From assembly GCF_017349355.1 (NCBI RefSeq), contig NZ_JAFMPM010000006.1, positions 186,001 to 250,000 on the forward strand: a stretch of DNA of 64,000 nt, read 5' to 3'. Position 1 is the stretch's first letter. The number at the start of each line of letters is the position of its first letter. The DNA comes from Thiothrix fructosivorans (lineage in GTDB: Bacteria > Pseudomonadota > Gammaproteobacteria > Thiotrichales > Thiotrichaceae). Under the pieces are notes generated by a model. That model saw only the letters and a program-made list of their open reading frames with translations, had not been told where the DNA came from and ran no database searches. Below are positions 54,471 to 63,472 of this stretch, one piece after another. The translations under genes were made by a program, and so were the position numbers.

Positions 54471-55837
54471 TGAGCGTCGGCACGATGACCCCCCGCGAAA
54501 TTGTCCAGGAACTCGACAAACACGTTATTGGTCAGGATAAGGCCAAGCGTTCCGTCGCTATTGCCTTGCGTAACCGCTGGCGCAGACAGCAGCTTGATGA
54601 TGCGCTGCGACCCGAAGTGACCCCGAAAAACATCCTGATGATTGGCCCCACGGGTGTCGGTAAAACCGAAATTGCCCGCCGTTTAGCCAAACTCGCTAAT
54701 GCCCCCTTCATTAAGGTCGAAGCTACCAAATTCACCGAAGTCGGTTACGTGGGCAAGGAAGTCGATTCCATCATCCGTGATTTGGCGGACATGGCGATGA
54801 AAATGATGCGCGAACAGGAAGTGGAAAAGGTTAAATACCGCGCTGGAGAAGCGGCGGAAGAACGCATTCTCGACATCCTGTTACCTGCGCCGCGCAAAGA
54901 AACGCCGGTCAACGAATGGCTTTCCAGCGGTGATGACGAACCCGCTAAACCGGTGCGTGAAGATTCCGTCACTCGTCAAAAATTCCGCAAAAAATTGCGC
55001 GAAGGCGAACTCAACGACAAAGAAATCGAACTGGATGTCTCGGTCGGTGGCGCAAGTGTGGAAATCATGACCCCACCGGGCATGGAAGAAATGGCGAGCC
55101 AATTGCAAGGCATGTTCCAAAACCTCAACCAGAGCAAAAAGCGCAAACGTAAGATGAAAATCAAGGATGCGCTTAAAGTCCTGACCGAGGAAGAAGCGCA
55201 CAAAATGGTCAACGAGGAAGAACTCAAGCAACGCGCTTTGTTTGCAGTCGAGCAAACCGGCATCGTATTCCTCGATGAAATCGACAAAGTGGCACGTAGC
55301 GGACAAACCAGCGGCGCGGATGTTTCCCGCGAAGGCGTGCAACGCGATTTGCTGCCATTGATCGAAGGTTGCACCGTTAACACCAAATACGGCATGGTCA
55401 AAACCGACCATATTCTATTCATTGCCTCCGGCGCATTTCATGTCGCTAAACCCTCCGACTTAATACCGGAATTACAGGGTCGGCTGCCAATTCGTGTAGA
55501 AATGGATGCCTTGAGCGCGAATGACTTTGAACGCATCCTCACCGAACCGAACGCATCCCTCACCGAACAGTACGAAGGGCTGCTGGCAACCGAAGGTGTG
55601 AAGCTGACCTTTGCCCCCGATGCGATTCGCCGGATTGCGGAAATTGCGTTTGAAGTCAACGAACGCACCGAAAACATCGGCGCACGCCGCCTACACACCG
55701 TGGTCGAGCGTTTGCTGGAAAATGTGCTGTTTGAAGCGCCCGATTGCGATGACCAAATGACGGTTGATGCAGCATACGTCAACCAGATTTTGGGCGAATT
55801 GGTCAAAGATGAAGACCTTAGCCGTTATATTTTGTAA
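54470..55837 (+). CDS. hslU: HslU, AAA+ unfoldase of the HslUV protease
   Basis: A 455-residue HslU (ClpY). N-terminal [21 protein letters not shown], Walker [10 protein letters not shown] (~residues 61-69), Walker [12 protein letters not shown], the pore motif GYVGKEV and the C-terminal EDLSRYIL tail that docks into HslV are present. Length and I-domain are normal. Translationally coupled to hslV. Confidence 0.96.
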   Translation: MSVGTMTPREIVQELDKHVIGQDKAKRSVAIALRNRWRRQQLDDALRPEVTPKNILMIGPTGVGKTEIARRLAKLANAPFIKVEATKFTEVGYVGKEVDSIIRDLADMAMKMMREQEVEKVKYRAGEAAEERILDILLPAPRKETPVNEWLSSGDDEPAKPVREDSVTRQKFRKKLREGELNDKEIELDVSVGGASVEIMTPPGMEEMASQLQGMFQNLNQSKKRKRKMKIKDALKVLTEEEAHKMVNEEELKQRALFAVEQTGIVFLDEIDKVARSGQTSGADVSREGVQRDLLPLIEGCTVNTKYGMVKTDHILFIASGAFHVAKPSDLIPELQGRLPIRVEMDALSANDFERILTEPNASLTEQYEGLLATEGVKLTFAPDAIRRIAEIAFEVNERTENIGARRLHTVVERLLENVLFEAPDCDDQMTVDAAYVNQILGELVKDEDLSRYIL

Positions 55838-55849
55838 AGAGAACCAACG

Positions 55850-56215
55850 ATGACACCACTTGATATTACCCTGAACCAGAAAACCCGTGAATTGCTGATT
55901 ACCTGGCCGGGCGATGAAGTCCACGCGCTGAGTTGCGAATACTTGCGGGTGAATTCGCCGTCAGCCGAAGTGCGCGGGCATGGGCCTGGGCAGGAAAAGC
56001 TGCAAATCGGCAAGGAAAACGTCAATATCAAAGGCATTGAGCCAGTGGGACATTACGCTATTCAGTTAACCTTCGATGACAACCACGACAGCGGGATTTA
56101 CGACTGGAACTTGCTGTACGAGTTGGGCAAGAACATGGAGCAAAACTGGGTGGAGTATTTGGCGAAGCTGGATGCGGCAGGGTATACACGCAAGTTGCCG
56201 GGGCAGGTGATTTAA
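55850..56215 (+). CDS. DUF971 family protein
   Basis: A 121-residue DUF971 protein (the domain also found at the N-terminus of gamma-butyrobetaine hydroxylases): LLITWPGDEVHALSCEYLR, PVGHYAIQLTFDDNHDSGIYDW. In many gammaproteobacteria it follows hslU directly, as here (12-bp gap). DUF971 proteins have been linked to iron-sulfur or carbon metabolism, but its role here is unknown. The 3' end overlaps the convergent DUF2357 gene by 4 bases. Confidence 0.88.
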   Translation: MTPLDITLNQKTRELLITWPGDEVHALSCEYLRVNSPSAEVRGHGPGQEKLQIGKENVNIKGIEPVGHYAIQLTFDDNHDSGIYDWNLLYELGKNMEQNWVEYLAKLDAAGYTRKLPGQVI

Positions 56216-58554
56216 ACCGGTTGCGGGTCGTGTGCGAGGAACACATAACGATCCGGCAATGCCTGCCAGTTACCAGCAGTACTCAAATCATCCAGCCCTG
56301 TCAGGCGGAATTTAAAATCGCGCATTCCGGGAACAAGCACCCGTATTCCCAACCGTAGCGGTGCACCTAACGTAAACAGCCAATAAACCGCATCTGGGTC
56401 ACGTATTTTGCGTGAACCGGATTGCGCTTCCGTAATCGCGCTGCGCTTGACGCATTCCACCGCCAACACGGGATAAACAAAGCCAATTTCACGTTCGGCT
56501 GTGCCCAAAACAGGCACAGCCGGCGCACAATAACGCAACTCCTGCATCACAAAATGCGCCACCCGCCGCTGTTGCGGGGTTGTGACTGGCAGGTGATACC
56601 ATTGCGCCGCGCCTTCACGAAAAGCCGTCATATAGTCGGCGGAACGCCCGCCACCCAATCCCGCTACCAACGTCAAATCACGGTAACGCACGGTCTGCAT
56701 ACCGCTGTAACTGATCCGCCCTGCATCCTGCACAAAATAACGATCAGCATCCGCCTGCGGATACGCGGCTGTTTGTTGTGGGGTAATCTTGCCCAGTTGC
56801 TGTTCCAGAAATTGCTGTAACCACAGGCACGCCTGCCCCGGTAATAACGGGAATGAACCGATACCCACCGCATCAATCGCCGCCTGCGCCGGATTGGTCT
56901 GCGCGTGTTGTTCAAACCAGCCGGGAAACAGCACAAATGCCCCAAACACAGGACGGCTTTTGGTGTGTTGCATGGCATCGCGGCTATCGGCATAAATCAG
57001 CGCGTCACGGTAACGGTGCATCTGATTAATGGCATCATCCGGCGCGGTATCCTGCCCTGCTGCGCCTTCCTGAATCCGGTATTTGGCATCGAATATCCAG
57101 CACAGCCGCTGCCCGTCGGGTAAGGTAATATCCAGCAAAATGTCCGGCTTCTGAGTGGTTGTCCACGACACCAGCCCCTGCCGCAACCCCTTGGTTAAAC
57201 GCCCGATCACGGGTTCATGTGCCAGCCGCAGGCGCACACCATCGGCGCGTTCCAGCACAAACGCACTGCCGATACCGTCGTGGAGATGGCGTTCTAGCCG
57301 CCGCCGGTCTAATTGCGCTTTGGTACTGGTCTGCTCACTAAAGCCTAGCGTCTCCGTCAACACGCGACGGATTTCCAGAAAACACCAGACTTCGTACAAC
57401 TCAGCCACCGATTTCACCGACACTGCCGCGTGCCGCCCCAGCACCTCCAAATACATCCGCAACTGCAACCAAACGCGGTAAACAGCGGCATAACCGGCTT
57501 TTTGGTGCAACACCAACGATGTACCGTTCAAACCGGAAAATGCGCCGATGTCCCTGAAAAACGGCTGGTTCAATTGCTGTTGCAACGGGGTTTGCCAGTC
57601 TTGCAATGCCTGAAAGAAACTCGCTGACAAGCGGCTGTTTTCCGGTGCGGCATTTTCGGCGGTGGCGCGTTGGGCAAAACGGCTGAGTTCCCTGACGCAA
57701 TGTTGCAGCACCATTTTCACGAAACGGTTTTCCGGCGTATCAGCGGACAAATGCCGCTGCTGCTGGCGGTAACGCCGTTGGGTTAAGCCTTGTTGCTGAT
57801 CGGCGGTAATCGCCTCTTCCTGACGACGGGTTAGCCGTCCTTGCAAGCGATCTGCTCGGCAATAATCCGCCTGTGACAACAAACGGCTGTGCGGGGCATT
57901 CAAAATTTGCCGCACGCCTGCCTGCAATGCCTCGCGCAATCCGGCAAATTGTGCCAGCCATAACAGCGGAAAGCGTTCATGCGGCTGGCGCGAACGTTCC
58001 AGTTCCGTGTCAGTTTTATGGCTGAGGGCGAACCGCCACAGCGGGTACTGACGGTCAATCACTTGCTGGATTTGTACCAAATCGGTGTGCAAATCCATTT
58101 TCAGCGGCAGGACTTCAAACGCTATGCTTTGCTCAATCCGCTTCGTGGCGCGGGTGTAGGTCAATTTCAGCCGAAACCAGCCGACATCATTGGCAAAATT
58201 CAGGCTCCCGCGCAGAGAATCGGTATGGGCAGCGTAGTGAAACGCCTCCTCCACCGCTTGCAACCGATGCAACACCGCCGGACTTCCCGCATCGTAACGA
58301 CCACAGCGGAAACGGAATTCAAATTCGTACAGTTTATTTTCAAAAAACAGTGGGGTAGCCGCAACCTGATACTCACTCAGCACACAATCCTCATCCGTCA
58401 CCAGCAGGGCGGGGCTGAAAGACAATAGCGTGGGCGGTAACGGTTTATCGCGGTGTTGCAGAGTGTGTTGTAAACGTCTGATAGCGGTGTCGGTATCTTT
58501 TGTCCAGACCACCAGCATCCAGTCGGGGGTATCCAGTTGCAGGATTTCCGGCAT
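56212..58554 (-). CDS. DUF2357 nuclease subunit of McrBC-like restriction module
   Basis: A 780-residue protein of the DUF2357 group with an internal PD-(D/E)XK nuclease motif: Pro470-Asp471 in QKPDILLDI, then Asp489-Ala-Lys491 in IFDAKYR. The N-terminal 250 residues match the DUF2357 type of beta-rich domain. Such proteins replace McrC as the nuclease partner of McrB-like motors, as in LlaJI-type systems. It is 13 bp after the McrB-like gene, itself overlapping a cytosine-5 methyltransferase gene, so the three form one operon (methylase, motor, nuclease). Normal GC content, unlike the other two. Confidence 0.85.
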   Translation of the reverse strand: MPEILQLDTPDWMLVVWTKDTDTAIRRLQHTLQHRDKPLPPTLLSFSPALLVTDEDCVLSEYQVAATPLFFENKLYEFEFRFRCGRYDAGSPAVLHRLQAVEEAFHYAAHTDSLRGSLNFANDVGWFRLKLTYTRATKRIEQSIAFEVLPLKMDLHTDLVQIQQVIDRQYPLWRFALSHKTDTELERSRQPHERFPLLWLAQFAGLREALQAGVRQILNAPHSRLLSQADYCRADRLQGRLTRRQEEAITADQQQGLTQRRYRQQQRHLSADTPENRFVKMVLQHCVRELSRFAQRATAENAAPENSRLSASFFQALQDWQTPLQQQLNQPFFRDIGAFSGLNGTSLVLHQKAGYAAVYRVWLQLRMYLEVLGRHAAVSVKSVAELYEVWCFLEIRRVLTETLGFSEQTSTKAQLDRRRLERHLHDGIGSAFVLERADGVRLRLAHEPVIGRLTKGLRQGLVSWTTTQKPDILLDITLPDGQRLCWIFDAKYRIQEGAAGQDTAPDDAINQMHRYRDALIYADSRDAMQHTKSRPVFGAFVLFPGWFEQHAQTNPAQAAIDAVGIGSFPLLPGQACLWLQQFLEQQLGKITPQQTAAYPQADADRYFVQDAGRISYSGMQTVRYRDLTLVAGLGGGRSADYMTAFREGAAQWYHLPVTTPQQRRVAHFVMQELRYCAPAVPVLGTAEREIGFVYPVLAVECVKRSAITEAQSGSRKIRDPDAVYWLFTLGAPLRLGIRVLVPGMRDFKFRLTGLDDLSTAGNWQALPDRYVFLAHDPQPV

Positions 58555-58567
58555 GATTCAAGCTCCC

Positions 58568-60250
58568 TTATGGCCAGAATGCCGTGAAACCCTGCGCATC
58601 CAGACGCTGCTGCATCTGGCGTAATTTCGGCACACTGCGGCATTCGGTCATCATGTTTGCCTCCCCCGTCAGGCTGACGTTAAACCAGTCAGGGCGTGAT
58701 TTGCCAGCGCCGTTAATCGCGCTGAATGCCATTTCCAGCAGCAATGCCAGCCGTTCGGGTAGGGCTTTCCCGTCCGCATCCGTGCCTAATTTGTCGCTGT
58801 CACCTTCAATACGCGGCAAGACTTTTGCCATGAGAAAATCATCCCAGACGGCTTGCAACGCCACATCTGATTCAGGGTGGAAACAGACCACCGCCAGCAA
58901 CAACTCATTCAAAGCACGGTACGCCAATTCAAACGGGGTATTTTTTAACAGCGCGTTCACGGTTTTCAGGAAGGCAATGCTGCGGCTGCCGTCAGGGTCG
59001 GCGGTTACGGTTTGCAAATCCTCACGGCTGACTTGAGTCAACTCGGCATAAGTAAGAGTGCGGAAGGTGGTGGCGGGGGTGAAAAAACGGTCGTAATCGT
59101 TCGGGAAAAACACCCCGAAATCGAAGGTAAAGGCGCGGTCAATCACCTTGCGGGAAAAGCCGTGGGTGGTTTCATCCATATTCACCGTACCTGCCACCAT
59201 CAGATTGGGCGGAATCCCGATGCCTTGGGTGGTAAAGGCTTCCCACAAAAAGGTGTGCGCATCCGCTGCCAGCCCCAGATCATCCCGCAGTGTTTGCCGC
59301 CCTACCGCATCCAGTTGGCGGAGAATGTCCGGTTTGAGCAGCGGGTCACAGGTATAATCGCGGCCTTCCCATTGGCGCGTTTCCAGCACCGACAGAAAAT
59401 CGGCAAAATACTGTTCAACGGGGGCAAGGTTCATTTCATCCAAACACAGCCAGAACGGCACACCTGTGGTTTGCAGTGCAATATGCCCGTCAGCGTCAGC
59501 ACTTTCAGCAATATCCGCCCACGCCCGCACCATAAAGCGCAGCACATCCGTCACCACATAACGCGCCCCGTCTGCACCGATACGCGACACATAACCCAGC
59601 AAATCGGAAGGCTCATGCCAGTCGGGGCGCACTGCCACATGGCAATAATTGGCTCTGCCAGCCGCTGCCGCCTCCGCCTGCTTACGCACAAAGCGCGTTT
59701 TCCCCGTCCCCGAAATCCCCGCCAACAAAATAAACGGCTTCGGAAATGTGATCGCATTATATGGGGAAGACGCTGAATTAAATAATTTTTTTATTTTTAC
59801 TTCACGCGGCGTGAACTCAGCTAATAAAGATTCTAATTTTTCACGTGTTGTTATAAGGCTATTCTCATCCAAGATGATTTGCTTATCATTTATGTGCTCT
59901 TTGCCATTTGCCCATGAAATTGTTTTTGATAGCATAACAAAACTAGGCATCGTCTGAACAGCAATTATTGATTTCATAGGTAAGTCACTAAAAAACTTTT
60001 TACCTAATTCTCTCCAAACATCCTGAACAAAATCACATGCATTATCTTTATGAAAATCATCAAGATTGTTTAAAATATCTGTTATAGCCAGCTTAATAGA
60101 CTCAATAGAAATAGAAAATTCTTTAGTTTCGCTCCCTCTACCTGAGTTACTAAATGTAATGTAACTTCCAAACTTTATAACTCTGGCATCACAGTTACTA
60201 TGCGTTTTAGCTTCCGTTAGAAATTCTTGAAAATCTTTATGTAAAGACAT
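58568..60250 (-). CDS. McrB-like AAA+ GTPase/ATPase motor of restriction module
   Basis: A 560-residue protein. The N-terminal 150 residues are a poorly conserved, AT-rich-encoded region, likely the DNA-recognition part. The motor follows: Walker A GISGTGKT (178-185), Walker B LCLDEMN (268-274) and the McrB-type sensor GTVNMDETTHGFSRKVIDRA (NMD at 357-359). McrB proteins form hexamers that translocate DNA and activate a partner nuclease. It shares base 60250 with the methyltransferase gene stop/start junction and precedes the DUF2357 gene. Confidence 0.88.
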   Translation of the reverse strand: MSLHKDFQEFLTEAKTHSNCDARVIKFGSYITFSNSGRGSETKEFSISIESIKLAITDILNNLDDFHKDNACDFVQDVWRELGKKFFSDLPMKSIIAVQTMPSFVMLSKTISWANGKEHINDKQIILDENSLITTREKLESLLAEFTPREVKIKKLFNSASSPYNAITFPKPFILLAGISGTGKTRFVRKQAEAAAAGRANYCHVAVRPDWHEPSDLLGYVSRIGADGARYVVTDVLRFMVRAWADIAESADADGHIALQTTGVPFWLCLDEMNLAPVEQYFADFLSVLETRQWEGRDYTCDPLLKPDILRQLDAVGRQTLRDDLGLAADAHTFLWEAFTTQGIGIPPNLMVAGTVNMDETTHGFSRKVIDRAFTFDFGVFFPNDYDRFFTPATTFRTLTYAELTQVSREDLQTVTADPDGSRSIAFLKTVNALLKNTPFELAYRALNELLLAVVCFHPESDVALQAVWDDFLMAKVLPRIEGDSDKLGTDADGKALPERLALLLEMAFSAINGAGKSRPDWFNVSLTGEANMMTECRSVPKLRQMQQRLDAQGFTAFWP

Positions 60251-61488
60251 TACAACCTCAGTATTTGTTTAGCTATTTCTTCCACAACACGCTGAACAAC
60301 TGGAACAGTAACACTATTACCAAATTGTTTATATGCCTGAGAATCAGAAGGCGACACCATGAAACTATCAGGAAATCCCTGAAGCCGAGCCGCTTCTCGC
60401 GGTGTTACCTTGCGTGGATTCTTGTTTGGTTGAGCAATAAGAATTTCGCTGCCATCTTTATAGTATCGTGCAGAAATAGTACTCGTGTACGAACTATCAC
60501 GACTAACCAAACTATATCCAAAACCCTTTCCATTGATTTTGTTCATTTTTTTTCGGCGTTGATGCCCTTCCCAAAGACAGTTTGAAATGGTGTATTTAGG
60601 TAATGGGTTAGATTCCAGCATATCCCCCACCCGCGTTGGCATATTCATTTTTTCTGGATAAACAAAACTGTCACACAGCCCAGTCTTCCATAACACTATG
60701 TAGATTCTTTGCCTATTCTGAGGAATGCCGTAATCAACAGATTTCAGAATCATCTTTTTTGCTTCGATCTGAATGTCTTTGGGCGTACCATACAGTATCG
60801 TTTTACTGGGTATATTGCAGCTATAACCCATTTTTGTCAGCACTTTCAGAATAACCTGAAGTGTGTAACCCCCATCATGACTAACCAATCCCCTGACATT
60901 TTCCAGTAAAGCAACACGAGGTTGCTTTACTTTGAGAATATTCGCAATATTATGAAATAACGTGCCTCTGGTATCATCAATGCCGAGCTTTAAACCCGCA
61001 TGAGAAAATGGCTGACAAGGAAAACCCGCTATCAATAAATCATGTTCAGGAATACTTAATGGTTCAATCTTGGTAATATCACCAAAAGGTAATTCACCAT
61101 GATTCATTTTATAGGTTTGTTGTGCAAAACGATCAAATTCTGAGGAAAACACACATGCCCCCCCCACCTGTTGTGCCCCAACCCGCATTCCACCAATACC
61201 TGCAAACAGATCAATAAAGGTGAATTTAACATCACTGGCTGTTTTTATGGCAGAAATATTCCCAATTTCACTTTTTAGAATAGCCACATCAGGATTCACA
61301 TGGTTGAGCAATAATTGATGTGAAACTTTTTCAATCCCAGTATCACCTAATCCGAAGAAATTAAATCCATAAGCAAACGCATGTAACCATTGATTAACAA
61401 CTGCATGAGGAGAACTTCCGTCAGGCGTATACTGTTTAGCCAACGGTAATAGCGCATTTTCTGCTTTTTCCAGGTACAAACTCACCAT
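60250..61488 (-). CDS. dcm: DNA (cytosine-5-)-methyltransferase
   Basis: A 412-residue C5-methyltransferase. Motif I FIDLFAGIGG (91-100), motif IV GFPCQPFSHAG with catalytic Cys158, motif VI ENV (196-198), motif VIII QNRQRIYIV and motif X QFGNSVTVPVVQRV are in order; the target-recognition region lies between VIII and IX. An extra N-terminal ~85 residues precede motif I. It protects host DNA against the adjacent McrB-like/DUF2357 restriction proteins. The gene is AT-rich compared with the chromosome, a sign of transfer. Confidence 0.92.
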   Translation of the reverse strand: MVSLYLEKAENALLPLAKQYTPDGSSPHAVVNQWLHAFAYGFNFFGLGDTGIEKVSHQLLLNHVNPDVAILKSEIGNISAIKTASDVKFTFIDLFAGIGGMRVGAQQVGGACVFSSEFDRFAQQTYKMNHGELPFGDITKIEPLSIPEHDLLIAGFPCQPFSHAGLKLGIDDTRGTLFHNIANILKVKQPRVALLENVRGLVSHDGGYTLQVILKVLTKMGYSCNIPSKTILYGTPKDIQIEAKKMILKSVDYGIPQNRQRIYIVLWKTGLCDSFVYPEKMNMPTRVGDMLESNPLPKYTISNCLWEGHQRRKKMNKINGKGFGYSLVSRDSSYTSTISARYYKDGSEILIAQPNKNPRKVTPREAARLQGFPDSFMVSPSDSQAYKQFGNSVTVPVVQRVVEEIAKQILRL

Positions 61489-61581
61489 TTCTCTCTTTTT
61501 ATCTTTAAAAACAATAATTTAAAAACGAAGACACTCGAAATTATGCTTAATGTTACCTGAACTGCGCCTAAAATAGTATGG

Positions 61582-61995
61582 CTAAGTCTCCCAGAACACA
61601 TTGGTAAAATGGTTACGCGCATAGTCGCGGTAAACCGTAAAATCGCTGTCAACACTTGCCACCGTGCGGGTGTTGATACGCTCACACAAACCAATCAGGG
61701 AAGCATCGGCAAAGTCAGCAGGCAAATCAGCGTATTTCTTCAATAACGTCAGAATGCGTTCCCAATCGCCTACCGTGCTTGCGTCGATTTGCACGGCTTG
61801 ATTCACCCACAGCAGAAAATCCTGTTGTGCTTGCTGTGAAAAATCCAACATGTGGACAACTTCCGTAATGACCGGCAAATTGGTGTGCAATCTGCCTCGA
61901 ACGTGTTTAATGAAGTGCTTTGCCTGTGCATGATAACGGTCGCTACCATCAAATAAAGCAATGAATACCCCGCTATCAACGACGATGTTTAGCAT
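61582..61995 (-). CDS. PIN-domain toxin (VapC-like)
   Basis: A 137-residue PIN-domain protein. The acidic residues expected for a metal-dependent ribonuclease are visible: Asp7 (VVDSGVF), the Glu of ITEVVH, Asp in ADASLIGL and Asp in ASVDSDF. Such toxins cut tRNA or other RNA when released from their antitoxin. It overlaps the RHH antitoxin by 20 bases. No long tail. Confidence 0.87.
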   Translation of the reverse strand: MLNIVVDSGVFIALFDGSDRYHAQAKHFIKHVRGRLHTNLPVITEVVHMLDFSQQAQQDFLLWVNQAVQIDASTVGDWERILTLLKKYADLPADFADASLIGLCERINTRTVASVDSDFTVYRDYARNHFTNVFWET

Positions 61996-62227
61996 TCAGC
62001 TTCTCCCGTAACAAGGCTTTGCGATTAATGCTGAGATCGTCACGCCCACTGCTATAACGCCCGAACATAGGTTCACCCAGCTCATAGGGTGTCGGGCGGT
62101 TTTCGTAACGGGAAAGTTTCTCGCAGACAGCTTCACGGATAAAATTCGACAACGAAATACCTTCAAACTGCAAACGCTGCCGCAGGCTTTCCTCTACCGA
62201 TTTATCCAGACGAATCGAAATACTCAT
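61976..62227 (-). CDS. ribbon-helix-helix antitoxin
   Basis: An 83-residue protein with an N-terminal ribbon-helix-helix fold (SISIRLDKSVEESLRQRL ... SLSNFIREAV) and a C-terminal tail that would wrap the PIN toxin. It acts as antitoxin and autorepressor. A perfect palindrome, ACTACA-AG-TGTAGT, lies 27 bp upstream of its start. Confidence 0.85.
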   Translation of the reverse strand: MSISIRLDKSVEESLRQRLQFEGISLSNFIREAVCEKLSRYENRPTPYELGEPMFGRYSSGRDDLSINRKALLREKLNAKHRR

Positions 62228-62253
62228 GGTGATACCCCCTGTAATACAGATGT

Positions 62254-62267
62254 ACTACAAGTGTAGT
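62254..62267. promoter_or_regulatory. operator palindrome of the toxin-antitoxin pair
   Basis: ACTACAAGTGTAGT, a perfect 6-2-6 inverted repeat just upstream of the antitoxin gene. A second TGTA..TACA-like half lies at 62240-62247. It is the size of site bound by RHH dimers, so autoregulation is likely. Confidence 0.55.
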
Positions 62268-62322
62268 TCGCTGACATGCTGGCAATCAAGTAAAAATGAT
62301 CCAGCCCAGCGGCACAGGTAAA

Positions 62323-62991
62323 TTACGCGCCCATCATCCCCCGACACGCCTCATACCACCGCCCAAACGCCGGATTCGTCACAGCGGCTGTTTCCAAAAT
62401 CCCCATGCCTTGCGCGGAACGCAACACGCCAAACACGCTGGTATCCACCAAACCCGGTTGTTCACCCGCATAAAAGTCTTTGCCAGCTAACCCCTTATCA
62501 ACCCAATGCGCTAAAGCAGTTTGAAATTCGGCAGCAGGATTCTGAATAGTGTGTTTCAGCTTCATTTTATTGGCGACACGCGGCATCACCATTGCACCGA
62601 CCAGCCGCACGAAGAAACGCTTAACCGCGCCATCCTTACTCCCCGTCATCACCAAACCAAGGTTGTGAAACGACTTGCCAATGTTAGGGTGAATCAAGGG
62701 GGGCAAGTAATGCACCAAGGTGTTATCCACCCAAGCCTGCCATTCGTCATCCTGCGGAGCAGGCAATAAATGCGCGTAGTTGTCATTCAAGTAATGCACA
62801 ATCGCACTGGATTCGACCACAATTTCCGCGTCATCTTTCAGCACGGGGACTTTTTTATGGTCGGTGAAATCCAGCTCTTTCATCCCAAACGGGGTCACTT
62901 CCACCACGTCATACGGGATCTTGGTGTAGTTGAGGAAGGCTTTTACTTTCCAGCAAAACGGGCAGGAATTGAATTGGTACAGGGTTATCAT
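62323..62991 (-). CDS. glutathione S-transferase/glutaredoxin-fold protein
   Basis: A 222-residue protein with an N-terminal glutaredoxin-like domain (ITLYQFNSCPFCWK, CPFC at residues 10-13; KKVPVL cis-proline; ESSAIVHYL) and a C-terminal GST helical domain. It resembles the mPGES-2-like GSTs of proteobacteria, thiol-dependent enzymes of unknown substrate. Divergent from hisI. Confidence 0.85.
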   Translation of the reverse strand: MITLYQFNSCPFCWKVKAFLNYTKIPYDVVEVTPFGMKELDFTDHKKVPVLKDDAEIVVESSAIVHYLNDNYAHLLPAPQDDEWQAWVDNTLVHYLPPLIHPNIGKSFHNLGLVMTGSKDGAVKRFFVRLVGAMVMPRVANKMKLKHTIQNPAAEFQTALAHWVDKGLAGKDFYAGEQPGLVDTSVFGVLRSAQGMGILETAAVTNPAFGRWYEACRGMMGA

Positions 62992-63085
62992 GTGTCGTTT
63001 ATTTCATCATAGTCAGGGATGGGTCACATCCTACAACATGCTGGTATACTCGCACCACTAACTGACTGCCGAAACAGGAATTTCC

Positions 63086-63472
63086 ATGACATTGACCGAA
63101 ACCCTCGACGCCCTCAAATACAACAGCGATGGCTTGATCCCCGCGATTGCCCAGCAATTCGACACGCACGAAGTGCTAATGATGGCGTGGATGAATCGTG
63201 CCAGTATTGCGGAAACACTGGAAACGGGGCGGGTGTGCTATTGGTCACGTTCGCGCAATAAGTTCTGGCGCAAGGGCGAATCGTCGGGGCAGATGCAGGT
63301 GTTGAAGGAATTCCGCTTTGACTGTGATGCCGACACGCTGTTGCTGCTGGTCGATCAGACCGGGCCTGCTTGCCATACCGGACGGCGTTCGTGCTTCTAC
63401 AATAAGGTGGAAGGCGATCAAGTGATTATTGACCGCGATGTGTTGATTGACCCTAAAACGCTGTACGCTTGA
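63086..63472 (+). CDS. hisI: phosphoribosyl-AMP cyclohydrolase
   Basis: A 128-residue single-domain HisI (hydrolysis of the PR-AMP ring, third step of histidine biosynthesis). Signature YWSRSRNKFWRKGESSGQ, FDCDADTLLLLVDQ with metal-binding aspartates, and the zinc ligands in GPACHTGRRSCFYN are intact. It is not fused to HisE. The stop overlaps the start of the TauE gene by one base (TGATGG). Confidence 0.95.
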   Translation: MTLTETLDALKYNSDGLIPAIAQQFDTHEVLMMAWMNRASIAETLETGRVCYWSRSRNKFWRKGESSGQMQVLKEFRFDCDADTLLLLVDQTGPACHTGRRSCFYNKVEGDQVIIDRDVLIDPKTLYA

